Below the pieces are notes generated by a model. That model made no database searches and was not told the origin of the DNA. It saw only the letters and a program-made list of their open reading frames with translations. Both the position numbers and the translations under genes were made by a program. DNA of 64,000 bases from Megalonaias nervosa (taxonomy: Eukaryota; Mollusca; Bivalvia; Unionida; Unionidae): positions 1 through 64,000 of the forward strand of contig JAECUM010001922.1 of the NCBI GenBank assembly GCA_016617855.1. Direction: 5' to 3'. Positions 41,939 through 55,464 of the stretch are shown piece after piece (position 1 is the first letter of the stretch; every line of letters starts with the position of its first letter).

Positions 41939-42639
41939 TGTTTGCTATACCCAACAAAATATGAATGTAAAATTATAGTTGAAGATGACCAGAATCATTA
42001 ATATAAGTCTTTATAAACTGTATCATATCGTATATGCATCTATTTACCAACGTTATTTTGAACATTTTAAGTGTCGAACAAACGTGTAAACGAAAGACAG
42101 AAGCTGCACTTTTATTGTCATGCAATGATAATTCTTAAAGCCCTTCTGAATGGGTGTGGTCATCTTATTTTTAGACCCATATAACATTAACTTTTTATCC
42201 TCCCTTCCCCAATATTGAAGTGACCTTCAATATAAGTTTGAAACGAGTGAATTGCAGACGTGTTTGACCAGATAGATGCAAATACTTAAGTGAAATACAC
42301 CCGCTATTTACTGGAAGCAAGAAAAGTTTCCTTTCATTTATGCTGAAACGAATTGGCTTTCAATATGTATCACAGAGTGAAGCAAAAAATTTTGTTGACT
42401 GAATCCCACACGATAATGACAGCCGTTTTTCGTTTATGTTCTATGTTCTCCTGATATGTGAACAATTGTATGGAAAACATAATGTTTACAAAAATTATCA
42501 GCTAGTACATTTTCCATGTCATGCTTGGAGCTAAGATTTTGATTGCTTAATTTTTTTTTTAGGTCGGAACGAGTTATTGTTTCCTTTACCATTTATTTTG
42601 CTGATCGTGTCCAAGACTGTCATTACAGAGATACGATAG

Positions 42640-43650
42640 TTTAAAGTAGAAACGTTGTTGCAACGATGAAGAACTAACAATACTTCAAGATAACAGCCAT
42701 GGCGGTCATATTGCATTTTGGGCAGAACCATTATCATTTAGAACCAAGTAAACATTAGAAGTCATGTGGTGAAAACCCTATTCCGATATGAGCATTCCTC
42801 TAGGAGGAATAGAAATAACAAGATTTTCAAAATGGACACTATGTTGGCATTACCTGAATCAGAATTAGCACCATATTAATTTTGTACCAACTAGATATCG
42901 CAAGAAGATTTCTGGTAGAAACCCCATAATAATACCATGCAATTGAAGATTGAGCAATTATAAAAATTCAAAATTGATGCGGTGGTGGTCATTTCGATAT
43001 TAGATCAGCAGATTTTCGTATTTTGGTTCAACCAGTCAGCATAAGAAGTCTTCAAGTTAAACCACCATGCTGATATAACAATGGCTAAGGATTAGAAGCG
43101 AAATGGCCGCCATACTGAAAACAAGATCAGTTTCGATTTGCGTTTAAGTTTGGTTGCGAGTTTAATGCCATATTTGAGCATACGATAGACTGTAAATGGC
43201 GGCCAGTATATTTGATGGAGAAAGAACCTAAGAAAACCGCAGTTACAACCTCTGACCCATGGAATGCTACTTGCAATCTTTCCCACATACCCACAATAAC
43301 CTGGTCAAGACTCAAAAGCATGCAGATAGAGGTGAGACGTGAGTGAGCTGTAAAAGCGAGTGCTCAGCACATTTGGCCATCTGGTGCACCAGTTGTATTT
43401 AGGACCAACTAAATATCATAAAAAGGTTCTTTTAGTGCAAACCCTAAGCCAGTTTGTCTTTCCATTCAGGAGAAGTAGCGACAACAAGATTTTTAAGATG
43501 GATGCTATCGTGGCCATATTGGAAATCAGATTGGTACCATTTTCATTTAGGAATAACTAGAAATCATAGGAAGTGTTCTTGTGAAAACCAAGGTTAATAT
43601 GACCTTCTAAATAGGATAATTAGCAATAGCAAGCTTTCTAGATGGCCGTA
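42640..43650. repeat. Degenerate minisatellite, units of about 150-200 bases
   Basis: Recurring order of AACAAGATTTT(C/T)AA(A/G)ATGGA, TGGCCATATTGGAAATCAGA, ACCATTTT, TTAGGA(C/A)(C/T)AACTA and AAATCATA(A/G)(G)AAG appears about four times (about 42,700, 42,825, 43,390 and 43,480), decayed and interrupted by the SINE at 43,137. Confidence 0.55.
43137..43385 (-). mobile_element. Decayed tRNA-derived SINE
   Basis: Aligned to the other minus copies along its length (TTTAATGCCATATTTGAGCA, GGCGGCCAGTATATTTGATGG, CTTTCCCACATACCCACA, TTTGGCCATCTGGTGCACC) but with many changes; the promoter boxes are ruined. Older than the other copies. Confidence 0.7.
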
Positions 43651-45186
43651 TTGGGCCAACTAGTCCACCGGACGAATGTGAGTTTATGCGTGTGGGTGTA
43701 AAGATTCATGTCAATCATCGAATTAGTTCAGGAGATGTAGCAATACCAGATGTGTGCTGATGATAGGATATAAGCCAGACGATGAACAGACTATTCCATA
43801 AGCTATGGTCTATAACCAGTAAAGGTACAAATGTTCGTTTGATCTTAACCAAACAACAGGAGTAGTCTAATGGAATGTAAAAGTATAATAACAGTATAGT
43901 AAAGACAAGATTTAGCTGCTGAGACTAAATAGATTCACTTCAATACACGTACTCCTCCTTTTTGAAAGTATTCTCTGGGTTATTTATTTCTAAGGTGAAA
44001 TGAGAAGCACATGTAGCACACTATCGATACTCAACTAGCAGTTATTATCTTGGTCGATATATTATTTTAGCAGATGTCAATTCTTCAAAAACTACACATA
44101 AAATGGGCTCCAACATTCAGCAGATATAATTATACTAAACCGAGGACACATATAGCTGATAATCAAATTCCACTAAAGCTACATAGAAAATTTGTCGTAC
44201 AATTCTACATGGGAATTATTGTGTGGCGATAAACGATGATTGGTCCAACAAGCAGGACCACAAATCTACAAAGTGATGTTGCAGACTGAACGACGAAACT
44301 CGTAAACCACAGTGTTATCAGTATCGTATTGCACGCCATATTTGGTAAACAAATGACTCTCTTACGACTACACAAGAACTATTTATTTCCGTATATTACA
44401 CGAAATTTATTTCATTGTGTTGATAAAATGCTTTAAATAACACCAAAATAAATAGTAAATGATCCTTTTTATGCATTTTTTCAAAGTGTTAATTGTCTAA
44501 AGTTTTTCTACTTTGGAAATATGTTTCATATCCCAGTTACATTGCAAATGTGTTAAGTATCCGTCGTGATGGTCGACATTTTTTCACCGAAGCATGTAAG
44601 TAATTTGTTTAATTATTAAATATAATATAATCAATGCATACCAAAGTCAATGCATGTACATGTATATTTTTCAAAAAACATTTTTTGAAAATTTTTTTTT
44701 TTTTGTTGTTGTTTTTTAAGCAACTCTATGAAATTTTACAAGTCACACGGTTTGCATTGGAATTAATAGGCCAAACCTCACATTTTATCACGCATGTTGC
44801 ATTCACTGTTAACACGGACTGCATGGATTCACTTGATTTGTGTCCCTGTAGACCTACTTCGTGTCGTTTGATTTGGCTTCTTGGCTAGCTTTGGGTCCTT
44901 TAAGACAGTGTATTTTCTATCTGATAATGCTTGTCCTGGAACACTTGTAGTGCTCGCACTTAAGAATATGTTGAAGTGTTACTGTTTCTCTCCTTCTGTC
45001 TTCAACGTCCAGAAAGGTTTGAAAATTTAAATTTCGAAAATTGAGTGTTCAGATAAATGTTACCCGTCCTGTATAATGTCCTTCCTTCTTAGGAAGACCA
45101 TCTACACTTAAATATTTAGAATATCTTTTAAACTAGTTCGTCAGAACTTCTATGATCCCAGGTAAGTTTCACTTTTAATTTTTCGG
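43651..45186. other. Non-coding stretch
   Basis: AT-rich; poly-T at 44,693-44,704. No gene recognised. Confidence 0.5.
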
Positions 45187-45436
45187 TGTTGTTGTTGTTG
45201 TAGGAATTAATGCCATTTTCAGCAGAAGATAGGTTATATAGGACGGCCAGTATAACTGGTGGAGGAAGAACGCTGAAAAACCCCGGGAAGAACCACCGAC
45301 TCACGAGAAGCTACTAGCAAGCTTTCTCACGTACCCACGTTAGCTGAGTTTCAGACTCGAACCCACGCAGACAGAGGTGAGATGGCAGTGATCTGGAACG
45401 GTGAACGCTTTAGACCACTCGGCCACTCGGGGCCCT
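45187..45436 (-). mobile_element. tRNA-derived SINE, minus strand
   Basis: Tail GTTGTTGTTGTTGTAGGAATTAA at left, B box complement CAGACTCGAACCC and A box complement CCACTCGGCCACTCGGGGCCC at right. Well kept. Confidence 0.87.
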
Positions 45437-45779
45437 TCGGTGTTGTAGTTTGTCCAAAGTTGGTCTTTGTTGCTTGAAATAATGTGGTTTGCCAATTTAT
45501 GCTCTACATGCCTAACGTAATACTGGAGGTAGTCACTATGACCTTGTTCTTCAAGATTGTTTTTAAGTTTGATGTTTCACTCATCAGAGGTCGCAGAGTC
45601 GTATGTTCCGTATATATAACATACATCCTGTCATGGTTTATTTTTTTTTTATGAAAGTACAGCACAATTATATGATTAGGAATGTTTAATAAAATATTAA
45701 TTGACACATAATTTAAATAGAATATATATGCAAAATTAAATGATATATAATATTCTGTATAATTAGCCAAGTTGATAGT

Positions 45780-46570
45780 GCTGACTTTGTAATATTAAAG
45801 CATTATCACATCTTACTTTGTCACAATGAATCTGTCTTTGTCGTACAGTATCTTAAATTTAGTACATTACTTATATTAAACTTACTTATTTTATATTACT
45901 TTCATAATATTATGATGTCTCGAAACATGATAATTACTATATAAAATTATTAAATCTGGCTTTTTCACATTGAATCTGCCTATATCATATGATATCCGGT
46001 TCGTTATTAGTTTTTTAAACTTTGTCTGCCTTTGTTCCATTAAATATTGATATTAAACATATGCAATATATTACATATGTATTTTATATTACTTTCAAAA
46101 TATTGTCTTCCAACAAGATAATTATCTTCTAAACTTTTATATCTGGCTTTGTTACATTGAGTCTGCTTCGTCATACATTATCTGTGCTATATGACTTTGT
46201 CATTTTCTATCTGCCTTTGTTCTGTTATTTATTTATATTAAAATTGTGCAGGATATTACTTTCATAATATTAATATTTGTTTCTTAATAAGATAATTGTA
46301 TAAAATAATTAAATATGGCTTGGTCACATTGAGTCTGCTTTTGTCATACCCTGTCTTAGCTGAAATAATTATTGAGTCTGCCTTTGTCATACACTGTGTT
46401 ATATGACAGTCATTGAGTCTGTCTTTGTCATACACTGTCTTACATGACATAGTCATTGAGTCTGCCTTTGTTACACACTGTCTTATATGACATAGTCGTA
46501 CTCTATCTGCTTTGTTCTATTAAATATTTATATTATACTTATTTAATATAAAACTGCGATGATATTATTG
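45780..46570. repeat. Tandem satellite, units of about 200 bases with nested 45-60-base units
   Basis: TTTGTCACATTGA(G/A)TCTGCCTTTGTCATA, TATATGAC(A/T), ATCTGCCTTTGTTC(C/T)(A/G)TTAA and TATTACTTTCA(T/A)AATATT recur in order three to four times; at 46,315-46,500 the CATTGAGTCTGCCTTTGTCA part is itself repeated four times. Confidence 0.75.
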
Positions 46571-46835
46571 TGTGTATCTCAATAATATAATTATGTTGTT
46601 AAATAGCATGTTAATGAACGTTTATTAATAGTTAACGGCATCAATATCGTTGTCACAGAGCAAAATAAAGGGACACAGCAAAAGGTGCAGGTGTACCAAG
46701 TTTGCATTAAAACAACCTTAAAACATGCTTTTTTCTTATTTTAAATATAATATTGTCAAAATAAAGTCTAATATGATGGCAGATAGGACATCCAACCGGA
46801 AGCTACACCATCGTCTCCTGAAGACGGACGGATGC

Positions 46836-46836
<1 letters not shown>

Positions 46837-46905
<69 letters not shown>
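46837..46905. repeat. (TA)n microsatellite
   Basis: Over 30 TA units. Gives artificial Tyr-Ile frames on both strands. Confidence 0.97.
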
Positions 46906-46906
<1 letters not shown>

Positions 46907-47554
46907 AATTAAACAGACTTTGCATGACTTTGTCTGACTTTGTGGTGTTTCTTTGGACCACGGGAATGGAGCCAAATCCCATGAAGTCGTCAGTTGCTAC
47001 TGGAGCGAATGGAGTGTTCTCGATATGAATGCAAGTGCATGTAGCTGGAAGGTGTATGTGTATTATGATTCAGTAAGTATTATCAAAGAAATATAATTTA
47101 TTAGAAAAATTTGTTTCTTTAAATATGTTACCCGATCAGAATACCTAAAGAAAATAGGTATGAGGTGGAGGGCGATACATCCCCTTACCCTTGATATCTT
47201 AAGTCATGTTCTAGATAATCTGACTGGTAAACAGATTCCATATGGGGGAGAGCAACTTCAAAAAGGAAAGGTCATAAAGTTGCTTCCTTCGATGCTAACA
47301 CTCTGCACCATAGCAACCAGATGAGTTGAGCCTTTATGTTGAAAGATCTCTGCGATAAAACTAGAGAGGTGTACTCGGATCCCCATCCAAGGTATGGATA
47401 ATAACAGAACAGTTTCACTCATATACAATGTTTTAACGAAAGTGGGACTGTTGGTCATTTAAAGTGGGGGACTGGGTTTGTAATGTGGGATTATCTCACA
47501 TTCTGCCCCCAACCATTATAATCTATTAATGACATAATTTTTTAAAAGGTTTTT

Positions 47555-47618
<64 letters not shown>

Positions 47619-48540
47619 TTAAACAAAAATCATCTATCACTGCAAATAACGTGTTGAGTTTTGGCATTGACCCGCCTGTTTTATCATTGGTAATATGAGT
47701 TGAATTCTTGAAGTGCTTTTCAACATCTTTTTTTCCGCCATAAAATATTCTGAAGTCGGAATTGCAAACTACACAAAATGCATATTTGTCGTCGTTTACT
47801 TTAATGTTATATACCTAAATTGCGCTGTCCATGCAGAATTAAATTTAAACAATATATTTTTTCTTTCCAGCTGGTTAATGGAGCTGCGAATGTGTACCCC
47901 AAGTACTTGCTCATTGAGTCACCGGGTACCAGTTTACCGTATACAAGTATTCAAACAGTACACATGGCCCTACAACTCCTTGCTTTGTAAAGGCAGCACT
48001 AACTTTGTTTTCAAGCTGACAATCATTTTCATGAAGCAGCGAATATAATACATGTACTTGTTCAGTGCCAAGTAGTACCTCTTTTGGTAAATGTTCAACC
48101 TTAATCTCTTAGCTGTTTTCCAATGTGACAACCCTATGATTGAGTTGCAAGTGATACTTTGCTTAGTGGCAAGTAATAGAGTGGTTATTTGATCTTGCCA
48201 CTCAACTGACACATGTTCAGTAGCAACCTTTAATCAATTTTACAAACTGTATGATCATTATGCTACTTATAAAGCCAACGCTCGGTCTCTACATAAGCAC
48301 CCGCATTTTACAGTGAAGCCAAGTTAAAGGAGTCAAACAATATTGATGATGACTAGACCATGCCGATTTATGAGATGATGATGGAGGATTTCAGAACTTT
48401 ATCAGAAAATTAGGATTAATTCTTGGACTTTGTACCGGATGACATCATATAGTAACATTTATAGGATACTGTGAACCAAATAATGTGGAGTTAACAGTAA
48501 TCATTTTGTAAGAGGTGTGGAATTAACATATTATCATGCG
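46906..48540. other. Non-coding stretch
   Basis: Contains a (TA)n run at about 47,560-47,613. No gene recognised. Confidence 0.5.
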
Positions 48541-48642
48541 TGAAGCTAGACTTTAATTTTTGGGAGAAGTAACTTCTCCATTTGGACAGAACAGGGAGAA
48601 GTGGGAGCCAAACAGGGAGAAGTGGGAGCAAAGCAAGAAATG

Positions 48643-48687
<45 letters not shown>
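48540..48687. repeat. Dispersed module ending in (TA)n, copy at 59,745-59,862
   Basis: GTGAAGCTAGACTT.AATTTT..GGGAGAAGT.ACTTCTCC followed by TTTGGACAGAACAG..GAGAAGTGG and then (TA)n is present at both places, so it is a dispersed repeat. ACTTCTCC/GGAGAAGT forms a short palindrome. Confidence 0.7.
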
Positions 48688-48692
<5 letters not shown>

Positions 48693-49498
48693 GCTGTCAA
48701 TCACTTCAAGTACCTTGGAGACATCATATCTTCCAATGGATTGCTAGACATAGAGATAACAGCATGCATCAGCAGCGCCAGTCAATCACTAGGACGTCTC
48801 TGCTCTCATGTGTTGAGTCACAGGAATATCAAACTGTCTACCAAGATAAAGGTGTATAAAGCAGTTGTACTAACAAGCCTCCTATATGGATGTGAGACCT
48901 GGACAACATACAAGAAGCACATCAAACAGCTTGAGTGCTTCCACATGAGCCCTGTGCTGGATTATGGGTGTCAGATGGCAAGACAGAGTGATGAACCTAC
49001 AAGTGCTGGATAGAGCAGGCTTAACTAGTATTGAAGCGATGGTCATGAGAGCCCAACTCCGGTGGATGGGTCATGTCATCGATATGGAGAAGTCTCGAAT
49101 GCCATGTCAGATTTTGTATGGAGTTCTATCTAGTGGGCACAGAAAAACTGGTCGCCCGAAGAAGAGATTCAAAGACTCCATCAAGGACAGCCTGAGATTC
49201 TGCTCGATATCTGTGACAGACCTTGAGTCCTGCGCCAAGGATAGACCTGGCTGGTGTGCAGCTGTTCGTAATGGGTGCAAAACCTTCGATGATGCTCTTA
49301 GAATGCAAATCGCCAATGCCAGGGAATGCAGGAAGGTCTCAACATCAAGAACCAACCCATGCCTTCAGTGCACACACTGCTCCAGGACATGTGCATCTTG
49401 TATCGGACTCATCAGCCACATGAGGACCCATCAGCGAAGAACAGCGCAGGATTGGCTTCATCAAGCCCAGATGGTTAACCAATGATGATGATGATGTA
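48688..49498 (+). mobile_element. 5'-truncated LINE, RT C-terminal part with zinc finger
   Basis: Starts inside the ORF (VNHFKYLGDIISSNGLLDIE), continues YKAVVLTSLLYGCETWT, has a frameshift near 48,960, then RAQLRWMGHVIDMEKSRMP, GRPKKRFKDSIKDSL and a C-terminal finger CTHCSRTCASCIGLISHMRTH. Stop TGA at about 49,483 and a GATGATGATGATG tail, followed by TA-rich DNA. FKYLG...LLYGCETW...RW.GHV is the typical end of RTE-like and related non-LTR ORFs. The 5' truncation directly at a (TA)n tract is usual for target-primed insertion. Confidence 0.8.
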
Positions 49499-49945
49499 TA
49501 TATATATATATATGTATGTATGTATATATATAAACATTATGAATAAATAGAGATAAACAGTTTTATTAATATGTATTTTTATTACAAACAATGTACTCTT
49601 TAGATAATTTATTATATCCTCATATATTATTAAAGAATGTTCACTATTCCGTCAGAACTCAAATTATATAATAAAAGTTATGATCTGCATAATACTTATA
49701 ATAATATAATAAAGAAGTATTCTATAAATAATCAATCAAAATGTATTTAAAATGTTTTCATAATGCCTCTTCATTTTAAGTGAATTAGTAAACTTATTTT
49801 TATGATATAAATTTATACCTTCACTATTTAAGTTATTCTGGAAATTAGAATAACATAAAAACATTCTTAAATAATTGTAAAAATGGGACATAATTCAAAC
49901 ACAAATCCTTCACATAGTTTAAAGAATATAATACATTATATTAAA
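49499..49945. other. AT-rich non-coding stretch
   Basis: No feature recognised except short TATG/TA repeats at 49,499-49,530. Confidence 0.5.
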
Positions 49946-49949
49946 AAAA

Positions 49950-51060
49950 AATTAATGAATGTCGTATAGAGTTTTGGAATTTAAATCTTTTGGATATACC
50001 AAATTAAGATGGTGAATCCAATAAGCTTCCTTTAACAGACATCCCATCTCAGAATCAACTATAACATTAGGTTGAAAGGAGAAATCTTGAAAAGTATGGG
50101 AACTGTTGCTAAATTGTGCAGCAACATGAGATGAAAATGATTGATTGATATAATTTTTTATGTCTGATCTACACTAGTTCATGTGTTTAGATATTTGTTG
50201 CTGGTTTGTCCAATATACTGGATGCTACACTTTTTGCATGTGATCAAATAAATAACATTTGATGTGCACAATTAGTGTCACAATGCATTTTAAATGTTTC
50301 TTTCATATTATTACTATTGAAAGAAGTATTTTCATTAATGAAAGAACAGTGCGAACATCTGGGTCAACTACATTTAGCCGACGATCTCTTCTGATATGAT
50401 GTTTTTCTTGTTTAGAATTAATTAGGAAATCTTTAAGGTTTTTAGTCCTTTTATTAGTAAGTATAGGTTTGCTTTTGTGTAGCAATTTAACACTTGCATT
50501 ACATTATAATTTTAATAAATCCCAATATTTATTGATAATTTTACCTATATTAGGCAAACTTGGATTATATACAATAACAAAAGGAATGATATCTTCATTT
50601 CTTTTTTTGATTTTACATTGCAGTGATTTAAGTTGTGTCAGAGAAAATACTTTTCGGAAAGCAGTATTAATGATGTCAGTAGGGTAATTTCTATTTAAAA
50701 AATGTTGACCTAACTCTGTTAAAGATGATTTAAAAACAGTGTCACCCGAAATAATTCTTCTATATCGTTTTGCTTGACTATGTGGTAACCTGTTTTTACA
50801 TGATTTAGGACGACATGAAGAATATTCATCTTACTTATGAATATTCGTGTTTGTAACATCAACTATAGTAGTGATGTCATTATTTTCATTTTTCACAACC
50901 TCCGTGTCCAAAAATGATATTTTAGTTTTAGACACATTGAATGTAAAATTTTATTGTTGGATGTACTTTGTTTAAAAAGCCTATAAAATAACAAAGGTCT
51001 TCTAATGAATAACTCCAAACCGTAAAGATATCATAATCAACAGAGATATATGCATCTTTA
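49950..51060 (-). pseudogene. Penelope-like retroelement remnant with GIY-YIG endonuclease
   Basis: On the minus strand, from about 51,060: VDYDIFTVWSYSLEDLCYF, FLNKVHPTIKF, SFLDTEVVKN-like residues, SCRPKSCKNRLPHSQAKRYR (about 50,820-50,760), YPTDIINTAFRKVFS (about 50,690), VRTVLSLMKI (about 50,340), YIGQTSNKY (about 50,220, the GIY-YIG second half), FSSHVAAQFSNSSHTF and SEMGCLLKEAYWIHHLNLVYP (about 50,060-50,000). The order RT end, HS/T-QA-R-R, GIY-YIG is that of Penelope-like elements. Many stops and frameshifts; not functional. Confidence 0.72.
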
Positions 51061-51339
51061 AGATCCAGTTTTATATATTTATATGTAATAAAATATTATT
51101 TATCTGTAATATATATGCATTTTTCCATGTCAATTATTTGTTAAAGATTAAAACAATTATGTACAGTAAAATTTTAAGCTATTAGATCATCTTGTTTATG
51201 TTGTTTATATCACTCAGAAACAGAATATATTTAATGACGTAAGCAATGGTACTGAAGTCAGTTTAAATTCAGTCTGATGAAGCAATTTAAGCTAAACCAG
51301 TCATACATTCTATGTGTTGGTGTTTTTTATATTATGTGC

Positions 51340-52400
51340 ATTGTGTTTTCTTATTTTAATTATGTCCTCTTTTTCTCAGTATTCAGTTAACATAGTTTTA
51401 AGCACTACTTTATTTTCAAGTTGAAAAATCTGTTATATGTTTATTATCAACACAATTTGTACATGTATAAAAATTATTATATTCATACCCATTATATTTG
51501 TACTTGTAGACGTATATGCATGTTTGGATTGAGGTAAATGCAGTGTATTCTGGCCACAACTTAAAAAAGGACAGCAGAAAGTATTCACTGTAATTAGTTT
51601 TAACTGATAGGAGTAACAAGACTAGAGTTTTGTAATCGCAAGTCAGTAAAAATGCTTAATAAACTACCACTTAATTTCTTATTTTATTTCTACGACAAGT
51701 ACATTTGAGCAAATGCACAAGTGACTTCAAACCATATTCTTCTTCTTGATTTCACTGTTCCCAATAATACATTACTGTAACTATTCACAGACAACATACT
51801 GAAACATTAAGTTCAATATATGACTGAACTAGACCCTTTTTCCAACTGAATGCATATTATGCCATGTGACTGCATCTAATTTTAGAAAGAGGGATTTTCT
51901 TAATATAACCACTCACTTTCTAGCTTTATTGAAAAAATCCATCAATAGGACTGCATATGTACAGTTTTATTATTCGCCTACGTACTGGTAGCAATGACAT
52001 GCATTGATTAAATAGTATCTGCTTCACTACTATATATATTTTTCATATTTTCAAGAAATTGACTGATTTAGAAAACAACCTTGACCATATTGCATTTTTT
52101 CGAATTCCACAACACAGTACTGTACCATGTTTCTGATGTACATGATTAAATATTTAGACTAAATTTTCTATCACATAATATTTAAACTCTGTTTACATTG
52201 AATTAGAAATTTTCCTTGATCTATTTGCACAGTTATTTATGGCAATCTAATGAAGATGTATTTCATAGACACAGTGATGTCCACCATTACAGATTCACTT
52301 ACAGTTTTCAAACTGATTTTATAAAGAAAATAATGCAAACACAGCAGTTAAAATCTCCAGTTAAAAAAAAAAAATTAGAGAATGTTCTTCACAGAGTATA
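51340..52400. repeat. Dispersed repeat, diverged copy at 59,862-60,120 plus 63,220-63,740
   Basis: Shared segments include TGTTTTCTTATTTTAATTATG, AAGCACTACTTTATTTTCAAG, AAAAATGCTTAAT.AACTACC, CATTACTGTAACTATTCA, ACCACTCACTTT and TTAAATAGTATCTGCTTC, in the same order. In the second copy the RTE-like LINE sits between the two halves. Confidence 0.6.
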
Positions 52401-55400
52401 GTTATAAAAAGAAATTACTATTTACATACTGGTGTTTAAATTTCAAAACAGAATCTAGTATGTTTTCATCATAGTACAGTAGGCCCAACTTCAGGAAATC
52501 GAGCAGTGATATCTTGCTCGAGAAAAAAGGTTAATGGTCAGTTAGCTATTAAAACATGCCTGTGAACATGCATGAGTTTGTCAGTGTAGGCTAACTGGTA
52601 TCAACACTGCATAAATACATTTTGCCTTGGGTTACAAAACACTGCTAGAACTTCCTGGATACAGTGGGGGAGCATCTCAAAAGTCATAAACTACATCCAG
52701 TAATTTTACCTCTGAAAAATAGAGGATGAAGTCATTTTCACTTTCCCAACAGAAGAAGGCAAAGTTTACATTTTTCAGGCTACCTGAATGCCCACTTTGC
52801 CTGGTAGTGTGACCCCTGATTATGGCTTATTGTGAACCAGATCATTCTGAACTATTTTTGTACTGCCACATGACCAATAATTTAATTCATATTTTTATCA
52901 TATAAATGGATTTAAAATGTCAAGCATTTTGGATTATAGTGTATTTAATTAGAACAAATTGTAAGTTGTTAATTTATTTGTGACATATTCCACTCAAAAA
53001 TACAAGTACATTTTATACAGTTTTGCTGTTAATTTTGTGGCTTTCTATCTATCAATCCAGTTGGGCTTATTTATTTTTCCAAAATGCAACTCTGACTTAA
53101 TGGCACTGACACCTCTTCAGACAGATTTGACTTGCAAACTACACCACAACTTGTTCAATTTGACCACTGAAAAAAAAATCCACTTTTGCATGATGTTCAT
53201 GCCATCATCAACCTACAAGGAAGCAGTTGAAATCCAATACAGTAGTAATTAAGGAAGGTTCTGAGTGAAAAGGAATGAGTGTATTTCCTGCAAGTAAGCA
53301 GCATTATCAAGGGCTACAACTCAATTAAATGATGATTTAGACTGAAAATGAAAATTGAAATAAGTCAAGGTGTTGTCAAGTTTGCATACCAAATGTGGTT
53401 GCAATCCAATAGGATTTAAGGGCATCATTGCATAAAAAGGAATCTAGTTGGATAATTAAGGGTAATAACTGCTAAATGATAATGATGACCAAACACTACT
53501 GTCTATAAATCAAGAAGTATAACTATATTTGGTTGAGATCCAATGATAATTAAATGTGCAATATGGAAATGAATATAACAAAGTAAATCACCCTTTTACC
53601 ATTCTGCATGAGACATTTTATTTCTGCATTCTGCATTAAATTTATGCCATTAAGGTGATAACTTTTATTAACTCTGCTAAATCTCAGCTGAAATGGAGGA
53701 ATATCGAGCAAAAAAGAACCAAATTCTTTTAAGCTGCCCCGATTCTAAAAATAAAACATTGTCATCAGCAAGTCTCAAGGATAAAAGCACCGATATAAAG
53801 CTCTTATTGCCTAAGGGGATCCTCCATCTGTATGCTTGTATCAGGGGATAAGGAGTTAATCAAAATTATATTAAGTTAATTAAAATTAAGGAGTTAATTA
53901 AACTTATATGAAAATATTGAATAAGGAGACTCCTGTTTTCTGAAATTTGAAATGTTGAAAAACAAATTTTGGGGCATTGAATATAAATTTGTCTATCGGC
54001 TCTAACTGTTTGCTCAGTTTAAAATAATGAATGATGTATAAAAGCTACAATTAAACCCTAAGAACTAATTAATTACATTAATTAATACAAAGCCTTTATA
54101 GTATTTATTTATATTTCAAAAATGCTATAGAAGTTATTTTTGATGGTATCATAATCATACTCCAAGCAAGACGCTGTGATTGTGATGTTTCATAGGACTC
54201 TCATGGAGGTTGTACCTGAAAATAGAAAACCAAAACAATGTTCAGCACAAACCTCTACGAAAATGTTCAAGGAATAAGGAATGAAAAAAACTTGCAGATG
54301 CATTAGAACGATTATATGCAGCTGATTTCTTTATGCATACAGTGCTATCTACAGTAGCCTAGTTTTGATTTTTTTACGTGGCCTAATAGTAACTAAGTAA
54401 TAGATGCATTGTGGCTTTGTCATAGCGAGGTTTACTTCACAAAGTACTATATGATATCTAGAATGGATGTACCATTTTGCCTTTATTCTTGATATCTGGA
54501 AATCTGGTAAATAATACATGTTTGGATATGAAAATTATTCAGTTTGCTGTGTTTTACTGCCAAGTTATTTATATTGAAGGAGAAAGTTAAAGGTAGCATT
54601 ATTTAAATGGCATTTTGCAATAATTGTAAGTGTGTATTTTTATGTGTTGTGTATGAGTCACAGTATGGATAGGTTTTTTTTTATTATTTAAGTTTATTCT
54701 GTATAATATGTTGGCCCATTTGGTTTATTTATAGCTGGCAGTGTAGCTCCTAGTATGGCAGCACAGCTATCAAAAATGGCAACATGAATGGCATTATAGC
54801 CTCATAGCTGACATGACGACAACATTATTGGAAATGAAGCAACATATTAAACAGAAAAGTAGTTGACAAAAAAGGTGGCATCACCCAAAGAGAGTGGAGG
54901 GTCAAAAGAGTTTGTTCAAAGGCTGTGAATTTCAAATTAGGTAATTATATCTTGAGTTGTGAATTTGGATTGTCAGTGCATATGGTTACATGAACCACAT
55001 TCATTAATAACTACAAATTCACATTATGGTGAAAAAAATTCATTTCTTGTGCATGACGACATTGATATTATATCATCTTGGTGAATGATTTTTTTTATGT
55101 ATTCATGAGCCTTTGAGTGTATGGCAATGCATTATTAGAGTATAACTGTTTGTTTGTTGTTGTTTTATTATTACTGTATTTCTTTATCCATTTCATTGTT
55201 GTTTAAATTTATGTTACATTTTGAGAATTGAACATAATTGTCATCTATTGTTTTATTCATGTATGTTGTGTTTGGTGTTTTCACTTAATCCATATCCATT
55301 CAGTTTTGAACAGAACTAGATGAAGGCACAGCAATATTGTTTTTTTTTATTTGACAATTTAAATCATGCCATCGCAAAGAAATCTTGCACAAAACAAGAC

Positions 55401-55464
55401 CAATTTAATAGCTGCTGGCACGCACACACTGCCATCATTTCCTATATGTAAATCTAAGGACATC
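52401..55464. other. Non-coding stretch
   Basis: AT-rich; no gene, RNA or known repeat recognised. Could be intronic or intergenic. Confidence 0.45.

Noticed and set aside
46725..46975. Tyr-Ile repeat ORFs on both strands
   Set aside because: Pure translation of the (TA)n microsatellite; the same applies at 48,491-48,860.
52980..53252. 90-codon plus-strand ORF
   Set aside because: No recognisable domain, AT-rich composition, no neighbouring gene signals or splice context.
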